Assembly (NCBI GenBank): GCA_033722295.1
Contig: JAWVZH010000004.1
Coordinates: forward strand, 1 to 56,201
Source: JAWVZH01 sp033722295
Lineage (GTDB): Bacteria > Bacteroidota > Bacteroidia > Chitinophagales > Saprospiraceae
DNA length: 56,201 nucleotides
Reading direction: 5' to 3'
Below the pieces are notes generated by a model. It made no database searches. It had not been told where the DNA came from and was given only the letters and a program-made list of their open reading frames with translations. Positions 41,475 through 50,111 of the stretch are shown piece after piece; the stretch's first letter is position 1, and every line of letters starts with the position of its first letter. Made by a program: the position numbers and the translations under genes.

Positions 41475-42473
41475 TCACTGTTCATTCAGTGACCAGTCGT
41501 ATTCATTAAACTCGAGCTGTGCTGTTTCTCTTACCTTGACTTCAGAAAATCTGTTGATATATTTTATAAGGTCGCCGAAATCAGACCTGTACCAGTCGAA
41601 GATCTTTGATAACCTGGCTTTCGAGGGAGATATCTGATTATATGATCTGTCATTGATAAAACCATTGGTCCGCATATCAAGTGAAGTGTTCAGATTGCCT
41701 CCATTGAATGCTCTATTCCACAATGGCGGGCACGATGCCGCCGCACAGTTAACCGCGAAATGAATTCGTGCATCGGTGTATTTTTTACGCAGTATTTCAT
41801 GTTCGATGTCATTGAGACTCAGGGCTTCCCCATCTATCTCGATCCACTCTTTATCCCACACCTTACCTCCCGACAGGTTCATAATGCTTTCCAGGGGATA
41901 ATTATCAAGGATCAGTTTTATGGTGAACGCATTATAGGCATTGATCCAATAGGCCATAATCTTATTGCGAGTCCAATCCTCTTGTGGAGGATTTTTTTTC
42001 AATTTCTCGAGATAGGATTGAAGTTCACTAATATCCTTCTTCCACCTTACGTAATCAACATTGCCGCTTGCATCCACATATTTCTGCAATTGATCATCAA
42101 ATGACTCATGCAGTTCAATTTCTTCCGATGTTTGTGCTGTAATGTCTTGAAAGGATTCTTCTTTATTGTTGCTCCTGACATCCTGCGTATCAGAGAAGTG
42201 CTTTTGCGATGGTGCCGGGTCCTTATGGGTCAGAGAACCTCGGTGATTCTCCTTTCCTGTAGGAATTTGAGTTTTATCTGCTGTCCGGCCAACACTTTCA
42301 TCGATCTTATCAGGCCTTTTAACCAAATGATCTTCATGTTGCCAGGTGTATTGGGAATCCGTAAGGGTATCAACACTTTTAGGAACATTGGTAATCTTGG
42401 CCTTTTGATCCTTTTTTCCAATACATCCAAACAGGAGAAAAATGAGAAGGGCTGTGATCATTCGCGTAAACAT
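41475..42473 (-). CDS. DUF547 lipoprotein
   Basis: 332 residues. The signal peptide ends in LLFGC (Cys about residue 17), a lipobox, so the protein is likely lipid-anchored in the periplasm or outer membrane. Residues 20-120 are polar, Lys/Asp/Thr/Ser-rich and probably disordered. The DUF547 domain follows (about 125-325), with NKIMAYWINAYNAFTIKLILDNYP and HFAVNCAAASCPPLWN, both highly conserved in that family. DUF547 is an uncharacterised thioredoxin-like or hydrolase-like domain; no activity can be assigned. It is 64 bases downstream of the TonB-dependent receptor and on the same strand, so it is probably the last gene of that operon. Confidence 0.85.
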   Translation of the reverse strand: MFTRMITALLIFLLFGCIGKKDQKAKITNVPKSVDTLTDSQYTWQHEDHLVKRPDKIDESVGRTADKTQIPTGKENHRGSLTHKDPAPSQKHFSDTQDVRSNNKEESFQDITAQTSEEIELHESFDDQLQKYVDASGNVDYVRWKKDISELQSYLEKLKKNPPQEDWTRNKIMAYWINAYNAFTIKLILDNYPLESIMNLSGGKVWDKEWIEIDGEALSLNDIEHEILRKKYTDARIHFAVNCAAASCPPLWNRAFNGGNLNTSLDMRTNGFINDRSYNQISPSKARLSKIFDWYRSDFGDLIKYINRFSEVKVRETAQLEFNEYDWSLNEQ

Positions 42474-42537
42474 TTAACCTATAACATACTGAGTCATGTG
42501 AAGGTTTGTCGCACATTATACGCCCACCCCTCACAGG

Positions 42538-44832
42538 TCAAATATCATAATCCAGTCTCAAGGTCAGGTTCCTTGGTGCTTCGAGATAAGCCGGGCGTGC
42601 CGTATAACGTTCGTCAAAGGCATTTTTCAATTGCAGTTGAAGCTTGAAAGCTCCGAAGGTATATCCCAGACGGAAGTCAACCGTCCGATATCCTTCCATA
42701 TCATCATCCTGGGGTGCCGACAATCCGGTAACCTGAAAAACAAGGCTCTTGTCGATGGCCAGCATCTCCGAGACATAATTAAAACCAACTCCGCCAAACC
42801 AGGAGCGATAGTCCATTTGTATGTCAAACTTAAAGTTGTGCTTTGATCTGTATTTGAGAACATTCTCCTCACTTGTACTCTTGGCGGCATTCTCCTGACC
42901 TTGTGTCAAAGTCGGATCGGTAACATTAGCGTCGGAACCACTCTTGTCAAACTCCAGGAATCTTGGTTCGATAAAAGTATAGCCCGCCTGGCACCTGCCG
43001 TTAATGTCACCGAAGGATGCGTTCATAAAGCCGTTCAGTTCGAGACCGGCAATGGAGGTCCCTCCCACATTCTTTGCCTGAAAGAACAGAAAACCCTGAT
43101 TGTCCTTGTCTACTGAAAATTCGATCATATTATCGTATCTCGACCAGAAGACCGCGAAGTCAAGAAATCCATTCCATGAGCCACCACCAACCCCTTGTCG
43201 AATGCCGATCTCCGAAGACCAGCCATCTTCTGATCCCAGGTCAACGTTTGGTCTCACCCTTATCGCTCCGGCCTGTGTGTCAATGAACTTTTCAGCAATG
43301 GACGGAAAGCGGTATCCCTCACCCCACGAAGCGCGAAGAAAAGTATAATCACCTAATTCATAGTTTAACCCAAATCGAAATACGGGACGGGATTCGGTGA
43401 TCTGTCCATCCGGAATGGTATCTCCATCTATATATTCTGGAACAAACAGAGCATTATGCTCATAACGAACTCCGGCAGAAATATTGAGCCGGTCCCATAA
43501 GGTCTTTTCAATTTGAGTATAAAACGCAATATTACGGTTAGTAAAAACCGTATCGCTGTACAATTCAGCTTCAACTTGCGTATTCGTATAAACACCACCA
43601 GCAATGACATTGGCATCCAGTGGTCGTATATTGTATCGTGTCTGATATTCGGTATATGTCATCCACGACTCATTACTTTGATTCTTACCAACGTCATTGT
43701 TGGTCCGATACACCCTACCGAGAACCTTGTGCGACCAATCTCCGGATTGCCACCTGATATATGGGTCAATATTGAACCTGATGCGATCTGTCTGATTAAA
43801 ACTCGAAAGTTCACCTCTGAAAGATTTGTTAGCATCCCAGTAAAAGTAATTTCTTGATTTACCGGGGGCAAAGATCGAGTTGACCCCTACTACAAAGTTG
43901 TCTTTTATACGCCACCGCACATTGGCATTGACCCTGCCATATTTATTATACGTACCGATGTTGTGATCTTCCTGGTTATTGTAAAATCCACCAAGCACAA
44001 CATCCCATCTATTAAATTTCTGCCGATGCACAAAACTGGCATTGGCAGAATAACGATGTCCATAATCGAGACTGTCGTCCGGCATAAAAAAATAAGTGCC
44101 CTGTAGCGCAAATTGGGTCTCCGGCTCTGATTTCGCATAGTCTGTTCTGACATTGATAATGCCATTCAGAGCTGACGAACCATATAAGGCTGATGCAGCA
44201 CCTTTGAGGATCTCTACACGACTTATATTTTCAATAGGAATATCATTCCAATTAGGAATGGCCGCATCGACCTGAAGTATGGGGATGTCATCCAGGAGCA
44301 GAGCCACGCGACTTCCGGCACCATAACTCCACCCACTTCCGCCTCTGATATTGGCCTGTCCATCCATCAATTGAACCCCGGGCATCCTGTTCAGGACTTC
44401 CTGAATATCAGGAGCCGCCGTCCTTGTGATGAGGTCGGGCTTCAGAACATCGATAGATACGGTGGACTCCGAAAGTGGTTTTTCATATCTGCTGCCTGTT
44501 ACGGTAGCTTCATTGAGCAGAGTTGAAGAAGGACGCAAAAGAACCTCAATGCGGGGGCCCTCCAATTTCTCAACATCAAAACTACCCTCATACAGGTCAT
44601 AACCTATATAGGAAACCTTGAAAGATTGTCGGGAACTCTTCACAAAAACTTCCAGTTTTCCCTCTTCGTCAGTAGCTCCCGCAGGTTGACCCTCTATCAG
44701 AATATTCGCCCCGATGAGAGGTTCACGACTTTGATAATCTTTTACCGTGAATGTAACAGGCACGGACTGCCCCATAGAAAGAATGGTGAACAGTGTAAGA
44801 ATAACTACACCTATGCATCGATGAAGCTTCAT
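42538..44832 (-). CDS. TonB-dependent outer-membrane receptor (iron-Fe-S cluster operon)
   Basis: 764 residues from the ATG at 44832, which overlaps the stop of the upstream gene as ATGA. A longer frame to 44880 is unlikely. Signal peptide about 1-21 (ILTLFTILSMGQ), CarboxypepD_reg-like beta-sandwich about 22-105 (SREPLIGANILIEG), plug domain about 110-235 (ATVTGSRYEKPLSESTVSIDV, LNRMPGVQLMDGQANIRGG, ALLLDDIPIL), and a 22-strand-type barrel ending in a terminal aromatic (RLDYDI). The substrate is unknown. It takes energy from a TonB system. The overlap with a small protein gene and the upstream Fe-S genes makes coordinated expression likely; a substrate connected to redox or metal chemistry is an inference from that. 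Confidence 0.9.
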   Translation of the reverse strand: MKLHRCIGVVILTLFTILSMGQSVPVTFTVKDYQSREPLIGANILIEGQPAGATDEEGKLEVFVKSSRQSFKVSYIGYDLYEGSFDVEKLEGPRIEVLLRPSSTLLNEATVTGSRYEKPLSESTVSIDVLKPDLITRTAAPDIQEVLNRMPGVQLMDGQANIRGGSGWSYGAGSRVALLLDDIPILQVDAAIPNWNDIPIENISRVEILKGAASALYGSSALNGIINVRTDYAKSEPETQFALQGTYFFMPDDSLDYGHRYSANASFVHRQKFNRWDVVLGGFYNNQEDHNIGTYNKYGRVNANVRWRIKDNFVVGVNSIFAPGKSRNYFYWDANKSFRGELSSFNQTDRIRFNIDPYIRWQSGDWSHKVLGRVYRTNNDVGKNQSNESWMTYTEYQTRYNIRPLDANVIAGGVYTNTQVEAELYSDTVFTNRNIAFYTQIEKTLWDRLNISAGVRYEHNALFVPEYIDGDTIPDGQITESRPVFRFGLNYELGDYTFLRASWGEGYRFPSIAEKFIDTQAGAIRVRPNVDLGSEDGWSSEIGIRQGVGGGSWNGFLDFAVFWSRYDNMIEFSVDKDNQGFLFFQAKNVGGTSIAGLELNGFMNASFGDINGRCQAGYTFIEPRFLEFDKSGSDANVTDPTLTQGQENAAKSTSEENVLKYRSKHNFKFDIQMDYRSWFGGVGFNYVSEMLAIDKSLVFQVTGLSAPQDDDMEGYRTVDFRLGYTFGAFKLQLQLKNAFDERYTARPAYLEAPRNLTLRLDYDI

Positions 44833-45311
44833 TTGAAAACGACGCGCTTTATCCAGGAATCCTTCAGTGGAACAACCCATTTTTCGAGGAAGTCCTCTTT
44901 GGTGCTTACCAAATTGTCGTATACCGGGGTGTCGTCATCGATCTCACCCACCTCGTAGAGCGATCGCAGTTCATTGGAATGCACTGTCCTGAGCTGATCG
45001 TTATCCACGAACGTGTAGTAGTGCCTATCCAGGAAGTCGGTCTCATACAAGTGGCCCAGCGACTGGACAAAATGCATGGCCTTGTCAATACTACAACCAG
45101 AAGTGCCTGCCATGGACTGGTCCACAACGAGTACAATAAAGCGATTGTGCAGGATGCTACCCGTCGCTCTCAGTTGCTTTTGATGACTCGTCCAGACCTT
45201 GGTGAACTCCCCTATCCGATCATGTATTTCCGGTAAAAATTCTTCGTCAACCGGATCATTGGCCTGAAAGATCCAGACTCTGGCTTCAGGTGGATATGCT
45301 ATAAGGTCCAT
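44829..45311 (-). CDS. Small protein of the kind annotated 'ABC transporter ATPase' in Bacteroidota
   Basis: 160 residues from the ATG at 45311, which overlaps the upstream stop (TGATG); a GTG one codon before is an alternative. The sequence has VWIFQANDPVDEEFLPEIHDRI, then a strand FIVLVVDQSMAGTSGCSIDKAMHFVQ and a C-terminal acidic stretch. There is no Walker A, Walker B or ABC signature, so the common database name is not supported by the residues seen. Its repeated position beside CCG Fe-S proteins suggests a role connected to them. Function unknown. Confidence 0.75.
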   Translation of the reverse strand: MDLIAYPPEARVWIFQANDPVDEEFLPEIHDRIGEFTKVWTSHQKQLRATGSILHNRFIVLVVDQSMAGTSGCSIDKAMHFVQSLGHLYETDFLDRHYYTFVDNDQLRTVHSNELRSLYEVGEIDDDTPVYDNLVSTKEDFLEKWVVPLKDSWIKRVVFK

Positions 45312-46087
45312 CACGTCCAGTTGTTTTTTTGTATGATCAATTCTGCCAGGTCCATGACCATAACATCATTCTGCATTTCCTTTTCCTTTATTCCATCCTG
45401 AAGCATCGTTATACAGAACGGGCAGTTGGCTACAACAGTTTTCTGTCCGGTTGCCAGCATTTCTTCTATCCTTTCTGTATTGATCCGCTTGTCACCCGGT
45501 TCATCCTCCTTAAACATCTGTGCTCCTCCGGCACCACAACACAAACCATTGGATCGAATCCGGTTCATCTCCACAATTTCATGATTGAGGGATTCTATCA
45601 CCGACCTTGGTGCTTCATATACGCCGTTCACCCGGCCCATATAGCAACTATCGTGATAAGTCAGGGATTGTGAGTCTGTATCTTTGACCTTCAACTTACC
45701 TGACTTGAGGAGTTCGTCCAGAAGAGTGCTGTAGTGTTTCACATTGAATACTCCACCGAGTTCAGGATATTCATTTTTGAGGGTATTAAAACAGTGCGGA
45801 CACGTACAGACTATATCTGTTATTTCATGTCCTTTCAACACCTCTATATTTTGGAGCGCCAACATTTGAAAGATGAATTCATTGCCGGCCCTTCGTGCAG
45901 GGTCACCGGTACAACTTTCTTCATCACCGAGTATAGCATAGGATATGCCAACGTTATTGAGTATGGTTGCAAAGGCTCTAGCTACTTTTTGTGCCCTGGC
46001 GTCGTGACTGCCGGCACAGCCCACCCAAAAAAGTATTTCCGGCTTTCGCCCAGCCTCAACTTCTTCTGCCCAGATCGGAATCTTCAT
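45311..46087 (-). CDS. CCG-domain Fe-S oxidoreductase (heterodisulfide-reductase B-like)
   Basis: 258 residues. Two cysteine-rich CCG domains are visible: the first around LFWVGCAGSHDARAQKVARA and CTCPHCFNTLKNEYP, the second around TYHDSCYMGRVNGVYEAPR and GLCCGAGGAQMF. These resemble HdrB/GlpC/LutA-type subunits that carry an unusual Fe-S cluster and pass electrons. It has no membrane helix, so it is a soluble partner. The membrane partner is the 442-residue Fe-S protein at 47105-48433, normally adjacent in Bacteroidota but here separated by the DUF1028 gene. The substrate or acceptor is not identifiable. Confidence 0.9.
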   Translation of the reverse strand: MKIPIWAEEVEAGRKPEILFWVGCAGSHDARAQKVARAFATILNNVGISYAILGDEESCTGDPARRAGNEFIFQMLALQNIEVLKGHEITDIVCTCPHCFNTLKNEYPELGGVFNVKHYSTLLDELLKSGKLKVKDTDSQSLTYHDSCYMGRVNGVYEAPRSVIESLNHEIVEMNRIRSNGLCCGAGGAQMFKEDEPGDKRINTERIEEMLATGQKTVVANCPFCITMLQDGIKEKEMQNDVMVMDLAELIIQKNNWT

Positions 46088-46094
46088 ACACGCT

Positions 46095-47099
46095 TTATTG
46101 ATTCAATATTTTCTTTCTGAAATAAACTTTTCTGTCATTTACACCGGTCACCAATATGATAAAGGTTTGTTGACCGGAAAGATCCAACTCTATCTGTTCC
46201 TCTTTGTTGTACCACGTCTTGGATAGGACCGACTTTCCAGTGAGGTCTGTCAGATCCACCCTAAGCTCCTCGGAGACCGGCTTTTCCTTTATCAAATGGA
46301 TTCTGCCATCCGCCGGATTACTTGAGATCATCTGAATACCCGAAGAGGTCAATTGATCTCCTGTACTCAGGGAAGATTTGAATTCATCAAACAGCATTTG
46401 CAGTTCATCAATGGGCTCTACACCAAATGGGGTTACGGGCACATTCAGATCCATCCATAAATTGTCCGAAGAATCTGTCGATTTCGCGACCCTTATAAAA
46501 GCAGACCTGGAAGACACCCCTTCGTTCAGACATCTGCTGTCGGCGCCCGGAATATTGGCGGCCTGCAAGGCGGCCATGAGCCTTTCACATAATGGCTTGT
46601 CACTATTGTCTAGATAAGCCTGTTCCATGCTGTCAATGACCGCCTCGGAGATCAAAATATTGCCCTGGATAGCATAGGTCATTCCTGCAACATGCTTCTT
46701 TTGATCCAGACAGTCATCTCCGGTAAAAGCTGCAGCATCCAGATCGCCAACAGTAGTCACCACGCCATACTGGCGGAGACCCGGTCGACCCTGTATGTCA
46801 TTATCAACGAGCCATTCTATAATCTCGCTTGCTTTCAGGCCGTCCTTAAGCCTGAGATTGGCATTCTGCTGATTGAATTCATTCCAATATGACTGAGTAT
46901 GAACGGCACCAACACCCGGAACTACATCACTAATGATGATGGCACCCCCAGAACCAGGGAAAGAATTGTCATCGAGGCAAGTTGCCCCTGCGCTGCCGAT
47001 CTCACCAGTTTTTTCATCGATGGCAACAATAGAAAAAGTATGCTGAGCCATACCGATGGAAAGAAAGAAGAGTAAAAAAATAGTTGTTCTGACTTTCAT
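46095..47099 (-). CDS. Secreted DUF1028 (Ntn-hydrolase-like) protein with T9SS C-terminal domain
   Basis: 334 residues. Signal peptide about 1-19 (LLFFLSIGMAQ), then the DUF1028 domain (about 20-240), beginning HTFSIVAIDEKTGEIGSAGATCL and including YQFDE-like strands; this domain resembles Ntn hydrolases, though most relatives are cytoplasmic and begin directly at that strand. The last 80 residues (SSNPADGRIHLIKEKPV to FRKKILNQ) form a T9SS sorting domain. So this is a secreted form of an otherwise mostly intracellular family. It sits seven bases from the CCG Fe-S gene and five from the membrane Fe-S gene, in the middle of an otherwise conserved operon, which is unusual. Activity unknown. Confidence 0.82.
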   Translation of the reverse strand: MKVRTTIFLLFFLSIGMAQHTFSIVAIDEKTGEIGSAGATCLDDNSFPGSGGAIIISDVVPGVGAVHTQSYWNEFNQQNANLRLKDGLKASEIIEWLVDNDIQGRPGLRQYGVVTTVGDLDAAAFTGDDCLDQKKHVAGMTYAIQGNILISEAVIDSMEQAYLDNSDKPLCERLMAALQAANIPGADSRCLNEGVSSRSAFIRVAKSTDSSDNLWMDLNVPVTPFGVEPIDELQMLFDEFKSSLSTGDQLTSSGIQMISSNPADGRIHLIKEKPVSEELRVDLTDLTGKSVLSKTWYNKEEQIELDLSGQQTFIILVTGVNDRKVYFRKKILNQ

Positions 47100-47104
47100 A
47101 AGAT

Positions 47105-48433
47105 TTAGTTTTCATCATTTGTCCAGGCGGTACGCGACTCTGTTACTTGCCAGACTACACCATTATTCTCAAGGCTTGTAAACATAGGCATCCAGTCCGA
47201 AGGCCCGGAGGATTCAGTGAGAATTTCATATCGCCTTAATTTCAATATCGGCTCCAAAGGATCGATAAGCACGGGACATGCCTCCACGCAAGCCATGCAA
47301 GTGGTACAAGCACGGATCTCTTCTCTAGAGATATAATCAAACAGCGATTTACCATCATCAAAACCTTCATGGTCTGATGAATTCCAGCCGTTAATGCCAA
47401 TTTTTTTTGCTACCTCATCAGCTCTGTCACGGATATCCATGAGGATCTTTCTCGGGGACAGTTTTTTACCAGTAATATGTGCGGGGCAAACCGCAGTACA
47501 CCGCCCGCATTCCGTACATGAATAGGCATCCATCAGATTTTTCCAAGAAAGATCAAAGACATCCTTCGAGCCAAATTCAGGGAGTTCCTCACTCATTTCA
47601 ACTTCAGATTCCGATGTTAACCCTAACATTGATCTGACCTCGTTCATGACCTCCGGCATATTGAGCATTTTACCTCTCGGCTTCAACCTGGCGAAATAGG
47701 TATTCGGAAATGAAAGAAAGATATGCAGGTGTTTGGAGTGGGGTAAGTAGTTCAGGAACGCATAAACTACCAAAATATGTAACCACCAGCCCGCTCTTTC
47801 GATCACTACCAGGGTGCTTTCACTAAGCCCCTCAAAAAACAAAGATGACGTGACAGACGAAATGAACAAGGGACCAGTATCGGGATAATGCGCAGGATCT
47901 ATTTCCTGAAGCAAGAGGTCCGCTCCATTCATACTCATTATACCCGTGATGAGCAACAGCTCACCGATCAATATCAGATTACCATCCAATCTCGGCCAGG
48001 AGGTCATCTCTCTGGTCCAGAACCTTGGGACCTTCAGGACATTTCTTCTCCAGAGGAAAATTATCGTGCCGACGAACGCAAGGACAGAAAGGACTTCTAT
48101 TATATTGATCATTAAAGGGTAAAAAATGCCAATCTTGTCGGCAAAGAAGCGATGTTGACCAGTAAAACCATCGATGAGAATCTCAATAAGTTCGATCTGA
48201 GTAAAAAGGAAGGCCACGTATATGAACAAGTGAAATATAGCAGGCAACCATCTTTTGAACATCTTTTTTTGTCCAAAGGCGACGAGCAAAACATTCTTCC
48301 AACGTGCTACGCTGTCTCCCGTTATATCCTCATCTTTGCCCAGGTTGATCTTTTGTCGAATGGCATTGAATTGCACATAGGCCAATCCAAAAGCTGCAAG
48401 AGTAACTAAGGCAAATATGACGGCTTCTAGCAT
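47105..48433 (-). CDS. Membrane Fe-S protein (heterodisulfide-reductase C/E-like)
   Basis: 442 residues. An N-terminal membrane domain with about five hydrophobic segments (1-20, 68-88, 115-135, 160-178, 215-238) resembles the b-type-cytochrome-like NarI fold. The C-terminal half carries two [4Fe-4S] motifs: CTECGRCTAVCP near residue 305 and CTTCMACVEACP near 383. Such proteins move electrons between the quinone pool and soluble Fe-S proteins. The partner is the CCG protein two genes downstream. It is the first gene of the operon that continues through the DUF1028 protein, CCG protein, small protein, TonB-dependent receptor and DUF547 lipoprotein. Donor and acceptor unknown. Confidence 0.88.
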   Translation of the reverse strand: MLEAVIFALVTLAAFGLAYVQFNAIRQKINLGKDEDITGDSVARWKNVLLVAFGQKKMFKRWLPAIFHLFIYVAFLFTQIELIEILIDGFTGQHRFFADKIGIFYPLMINIIEVLSVLAFVGTIIFLWRRNVLKVPRFWTREMTSWPRLDGNLILIGELLLITGIMSMNGADLLLQEIDPAHYPDTGPLFISSVTSSLFFEGLSESTLVVIERAGWWLHILVVYAFLNYLPHSKHLHIFLSFPNTYFARLKPRGKMLNMPEVMNEVRSMLGLTSESEVEMSEELPEFGSKDVFDLSWKNLMDAYSCTECGRCTAVCPAHITGKKLSPRKILMDIRDRADEVAKKIGINGWNSSDHEGFDDGKSLFDYISREEIRACTTCMACVEACPVLIDPLEPILKLRRYEILTESSGPSDWMPMFTSLENNGVVWQVTESRTAWTNDEN

Positions 48434-48505
48434 AAGATTGATCGCGTTTGAATAAATTTACGATGTATAAAGATAATCACGAAACTTCCTTAAGGGCCAT
48501 AATAA

Positions 48506-49000
48506 ATGGAAATACTCAGCGGTAAACAGATAGAACAAAAGATCAACAGGCTAGCCATTGAGATCGTGGAGAACAACTTTGAGGCGAAAGAGATCATTCT
48601 TGCCGGCATCAACAATAATGGGCTGAAGTTTGCCAAACTGCTCGAAAAACAACTACTCAGAATATCAGACAAAGCCATTACAATGGTCAATATCAAACTC
48701 AATCCCGCCAACCCTCTTTCTGCAGAGATCGACATGAGCGTGGAGAGCAAGGTAGTCAAGAATAAACCGGTGATAGTTGTGGATGATGTGGCAAATACAG
48801 GCCGAACGATCTTCTTTGCTTTCAAGCCTTTTCTGGAAGTCCTGCCCAAGAAGATGGAAGTGGCCGTCCTGATCGACAGAAAACACAAATCATTTCCTGT
48901 AAAAGTCGATTATGTTGGGCTGTCTCTTGCCACCACGATGAAGGACAACATCAGCGTAACTCTGACTCCCATATCGAAGGCCAAGGTGGCATTGGACTGA
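48506..49000 (+). CDS. Type I phosphoribosyltransferase-like protein
   Basis: 164 residues. The PRPP-binding motif is PVIVVDDVANTGRTIFFAF (about residues 90-108), the acidic DD followed by the phosphate loop. The N-terminal half has a hood-like region (AKEIILAGINNNGLKFAKLL). Length and motif are like PyrR or hypoxanthine phosphoribosyltransferases, but diagnostic residues for either are not clear to me, so no symbol is given. It may salvage a base or regulate nucleotide genes. It stands alone, divergent from the Fe-S operon, with a 72-base spacer, and is followed by the repeat-bearing spacer. Confidence 0.8.
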   Translation: MEILSGKQIEQKINRLAIEIVENNFEAKEIILAGINNNGLKFAKLLEKQLLRISDKAITMVNIKLNPANPLSAEIDMSVESKVVKNKPVIVVDDVANTGRTIFFAFKPFLEVLPKKMEVAVLIDRKHKSFPVKVDYVGLSLATTMKDNISVTLTPISKAKVALD

Positions 49001-49018
49001 AAATCTTGTCGTGTATCT

Positions 49019-49046
49019 TTTATCGTTTATCGTTTATCGTTTATCG
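49019..49046. repeat. Four tandem copies of TTTATCG
   Basis: The units are 49019-49025, 49026-49032, 49033-49039 and 49040-49046, all identical. A seven-base microsatellite can expand or contract by slippage. No coding frame spans it. Confidence 0.85.
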
Positions 49047-49098
49047 TAATAACGGCACACTTGAATAATGTCAGGACGTAGAATTTTAGCCGCCCTGC

Positions 49099-49190
49099 GC
49101 AGCACCACACCAGCCCGAACAGTCCCAGAGGGATGACTCAAATTTAAAATCAATGCAGCACCATCATTTAATCCAAGAGGGACGGCTCAA
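49099..49190. repeat. Degenerate direct repeat, about 56-base period
   Basis: GCAGCACCA occurs at 49099-49107 and 49155-49163. Each is followed by a related 19-base word: 49123-49141 (tcccagaggg, then atgactcaa) and 49172-49190 (tccaagaggg, then acggctcaa). The gaps inside the two units differ by seven bases. Confidence 0.5.
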
Positions 49191-49333
49191 CAGGACTTCC
49201 TGAATACCTGACTTCCCGACTACCCAATTACCTGATACTTGATACAAATACACCCGAACGCTAAGAACCCCGATCATCCATTAATCGAACTCAAAGCGTT
49301 CTCTTCACCTTCAAAAATCCTCTCTCTCTAATC

Positions 49334-50101
49334 TTACAGTAAATTCATTAACTCCGACTTTTTCCCCATCATCGCCTCATATCCCAGGTCGAACATCTCC
49401 GACATGCGGGAAAACTCGAATCGGCCATATCCAGCCAGGTCTTTTGATGTGACTTCAATGTCACAGATCTCCAGTTCCGGAATTATGTTGTTGAAGACGA
49501 CGAGATCGAACGTGCGGCCTGCCTGCTTTAATAAATTGCTGACGTCCTCTCTGTCGATCTCGAGGTCCGGAACGAGATTGCTGCCGATCAAGACATCGCA
49601 GTGCTTTCTTATGGGTGAAGCAGGCAAATTCAATACTATGCCGCCATCTATATACAATTGTCCATTCATTGAAACCGGAGAAAACATGATGGGGATCGAA
49701 CTGCTGGCCTTTACGATGTGAACTATGTCACCACTATCGAAAAGTTCTACCTTCCCTGTCAGCATATTAGTGGCTGTGACGATAACTGGGACATCGAGGT
49801 CTTCAATACTTTTACAATTCAGATTCTCGGCCAGTATCTTCTCAAGGTAACCCAGAGTCAATAATCCACCACTCCAGGATCTCAGATTAAACATTTTCAA
49901 TAACGAGCCATTGGTACTGATCTTTAAAATCTCCTTAGGAGAATGACGATTGGCATATAATACTGCTACTATCGCACCGGAGCTTGTACCTCCGAATATG
50001 TCTACTGGAACTTCCATCTCGTCAAGAGCTTCCAGAACACCAAGGTGAAATATGCCTCTCAAAGCACCCCCTGAGAGGGCTAATCCAACTTTCTTTGACA
50101 T
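49334..50101 (-). CDS. Patatin-like phospholipase
   Basis: 255 residues. The oxyanion loop SGGALRG lies at 10-16, the nucleophile motif GTSSG at 38-42 (Ser40), and the catalytic Asp in IDGG at 151-154 (Asp152). This is the bacterial RssA/NTE-like core without membrane or secretion signals, so it probably acts on membrane lipids from the cytoplasmic side. Homologues hydrolyse phospholipids or lysophospholipids. The nucleotide-binding or CBS domains of larger NTE proteins are absent. It lies ten bases downstream of the lamin-tail gene on the same strand, so the two could be co-transcribed, though the products have different locations. Confidence 0.9.
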   Translation of the reverse strand: MSKKVGLALSGGALRGIFHLGVLEALDEMEVPVDIFGGTSSGAIVAVLYANRHSPKEILKISTNGSLLKMFNLRSWSGGLLTLGYLEKILAENLNCKSIEDLDVPVIVTATNMLTGKVELFDSGDIVHIVKASSSIPIMFSPVSMNGQLYIDGGIVLNLPASPIRKHCDVLIGSNLVPDLEIDREDVSNLLKQAGRTFDLVVFNNIIPELEICDIEVTSKDLAGYGRFEFSRMSEMFDLGYEAMMGKKSELMNLL

Positions 50102-50111
50102 GAATTCTGTC

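Larger units (their letters stand above)
49001..49333. other. Repeat-bearing non-coding spacer
   Basis: No gene is seen in these 333 bases. The left edge has four copies of TTTATCG, the middle a degenerate direct repeat about 56 bases apart (49099-49190), and 49190-49260 a T/A/C-rich run of loosely repeated TACCTGA-like words. The two flanking genes converge here, so the spacer holds no obvious promoter. Confidence 0.55.

Noticed and set aside
41475..41492. TCACTG/CAGTGA inverted repeat at the end of the DUF547 gene as a terminator
   Set aside because: Six base pairs inside coding sequence, with no T-run.
49019..49046. TTTATCG repeats as a possible CRISPR or origin iteron
   Set aside because: Seven-base units without spacers do not form CRISPR, and no replication initiator gene or DnaA-box cluster is nearby.
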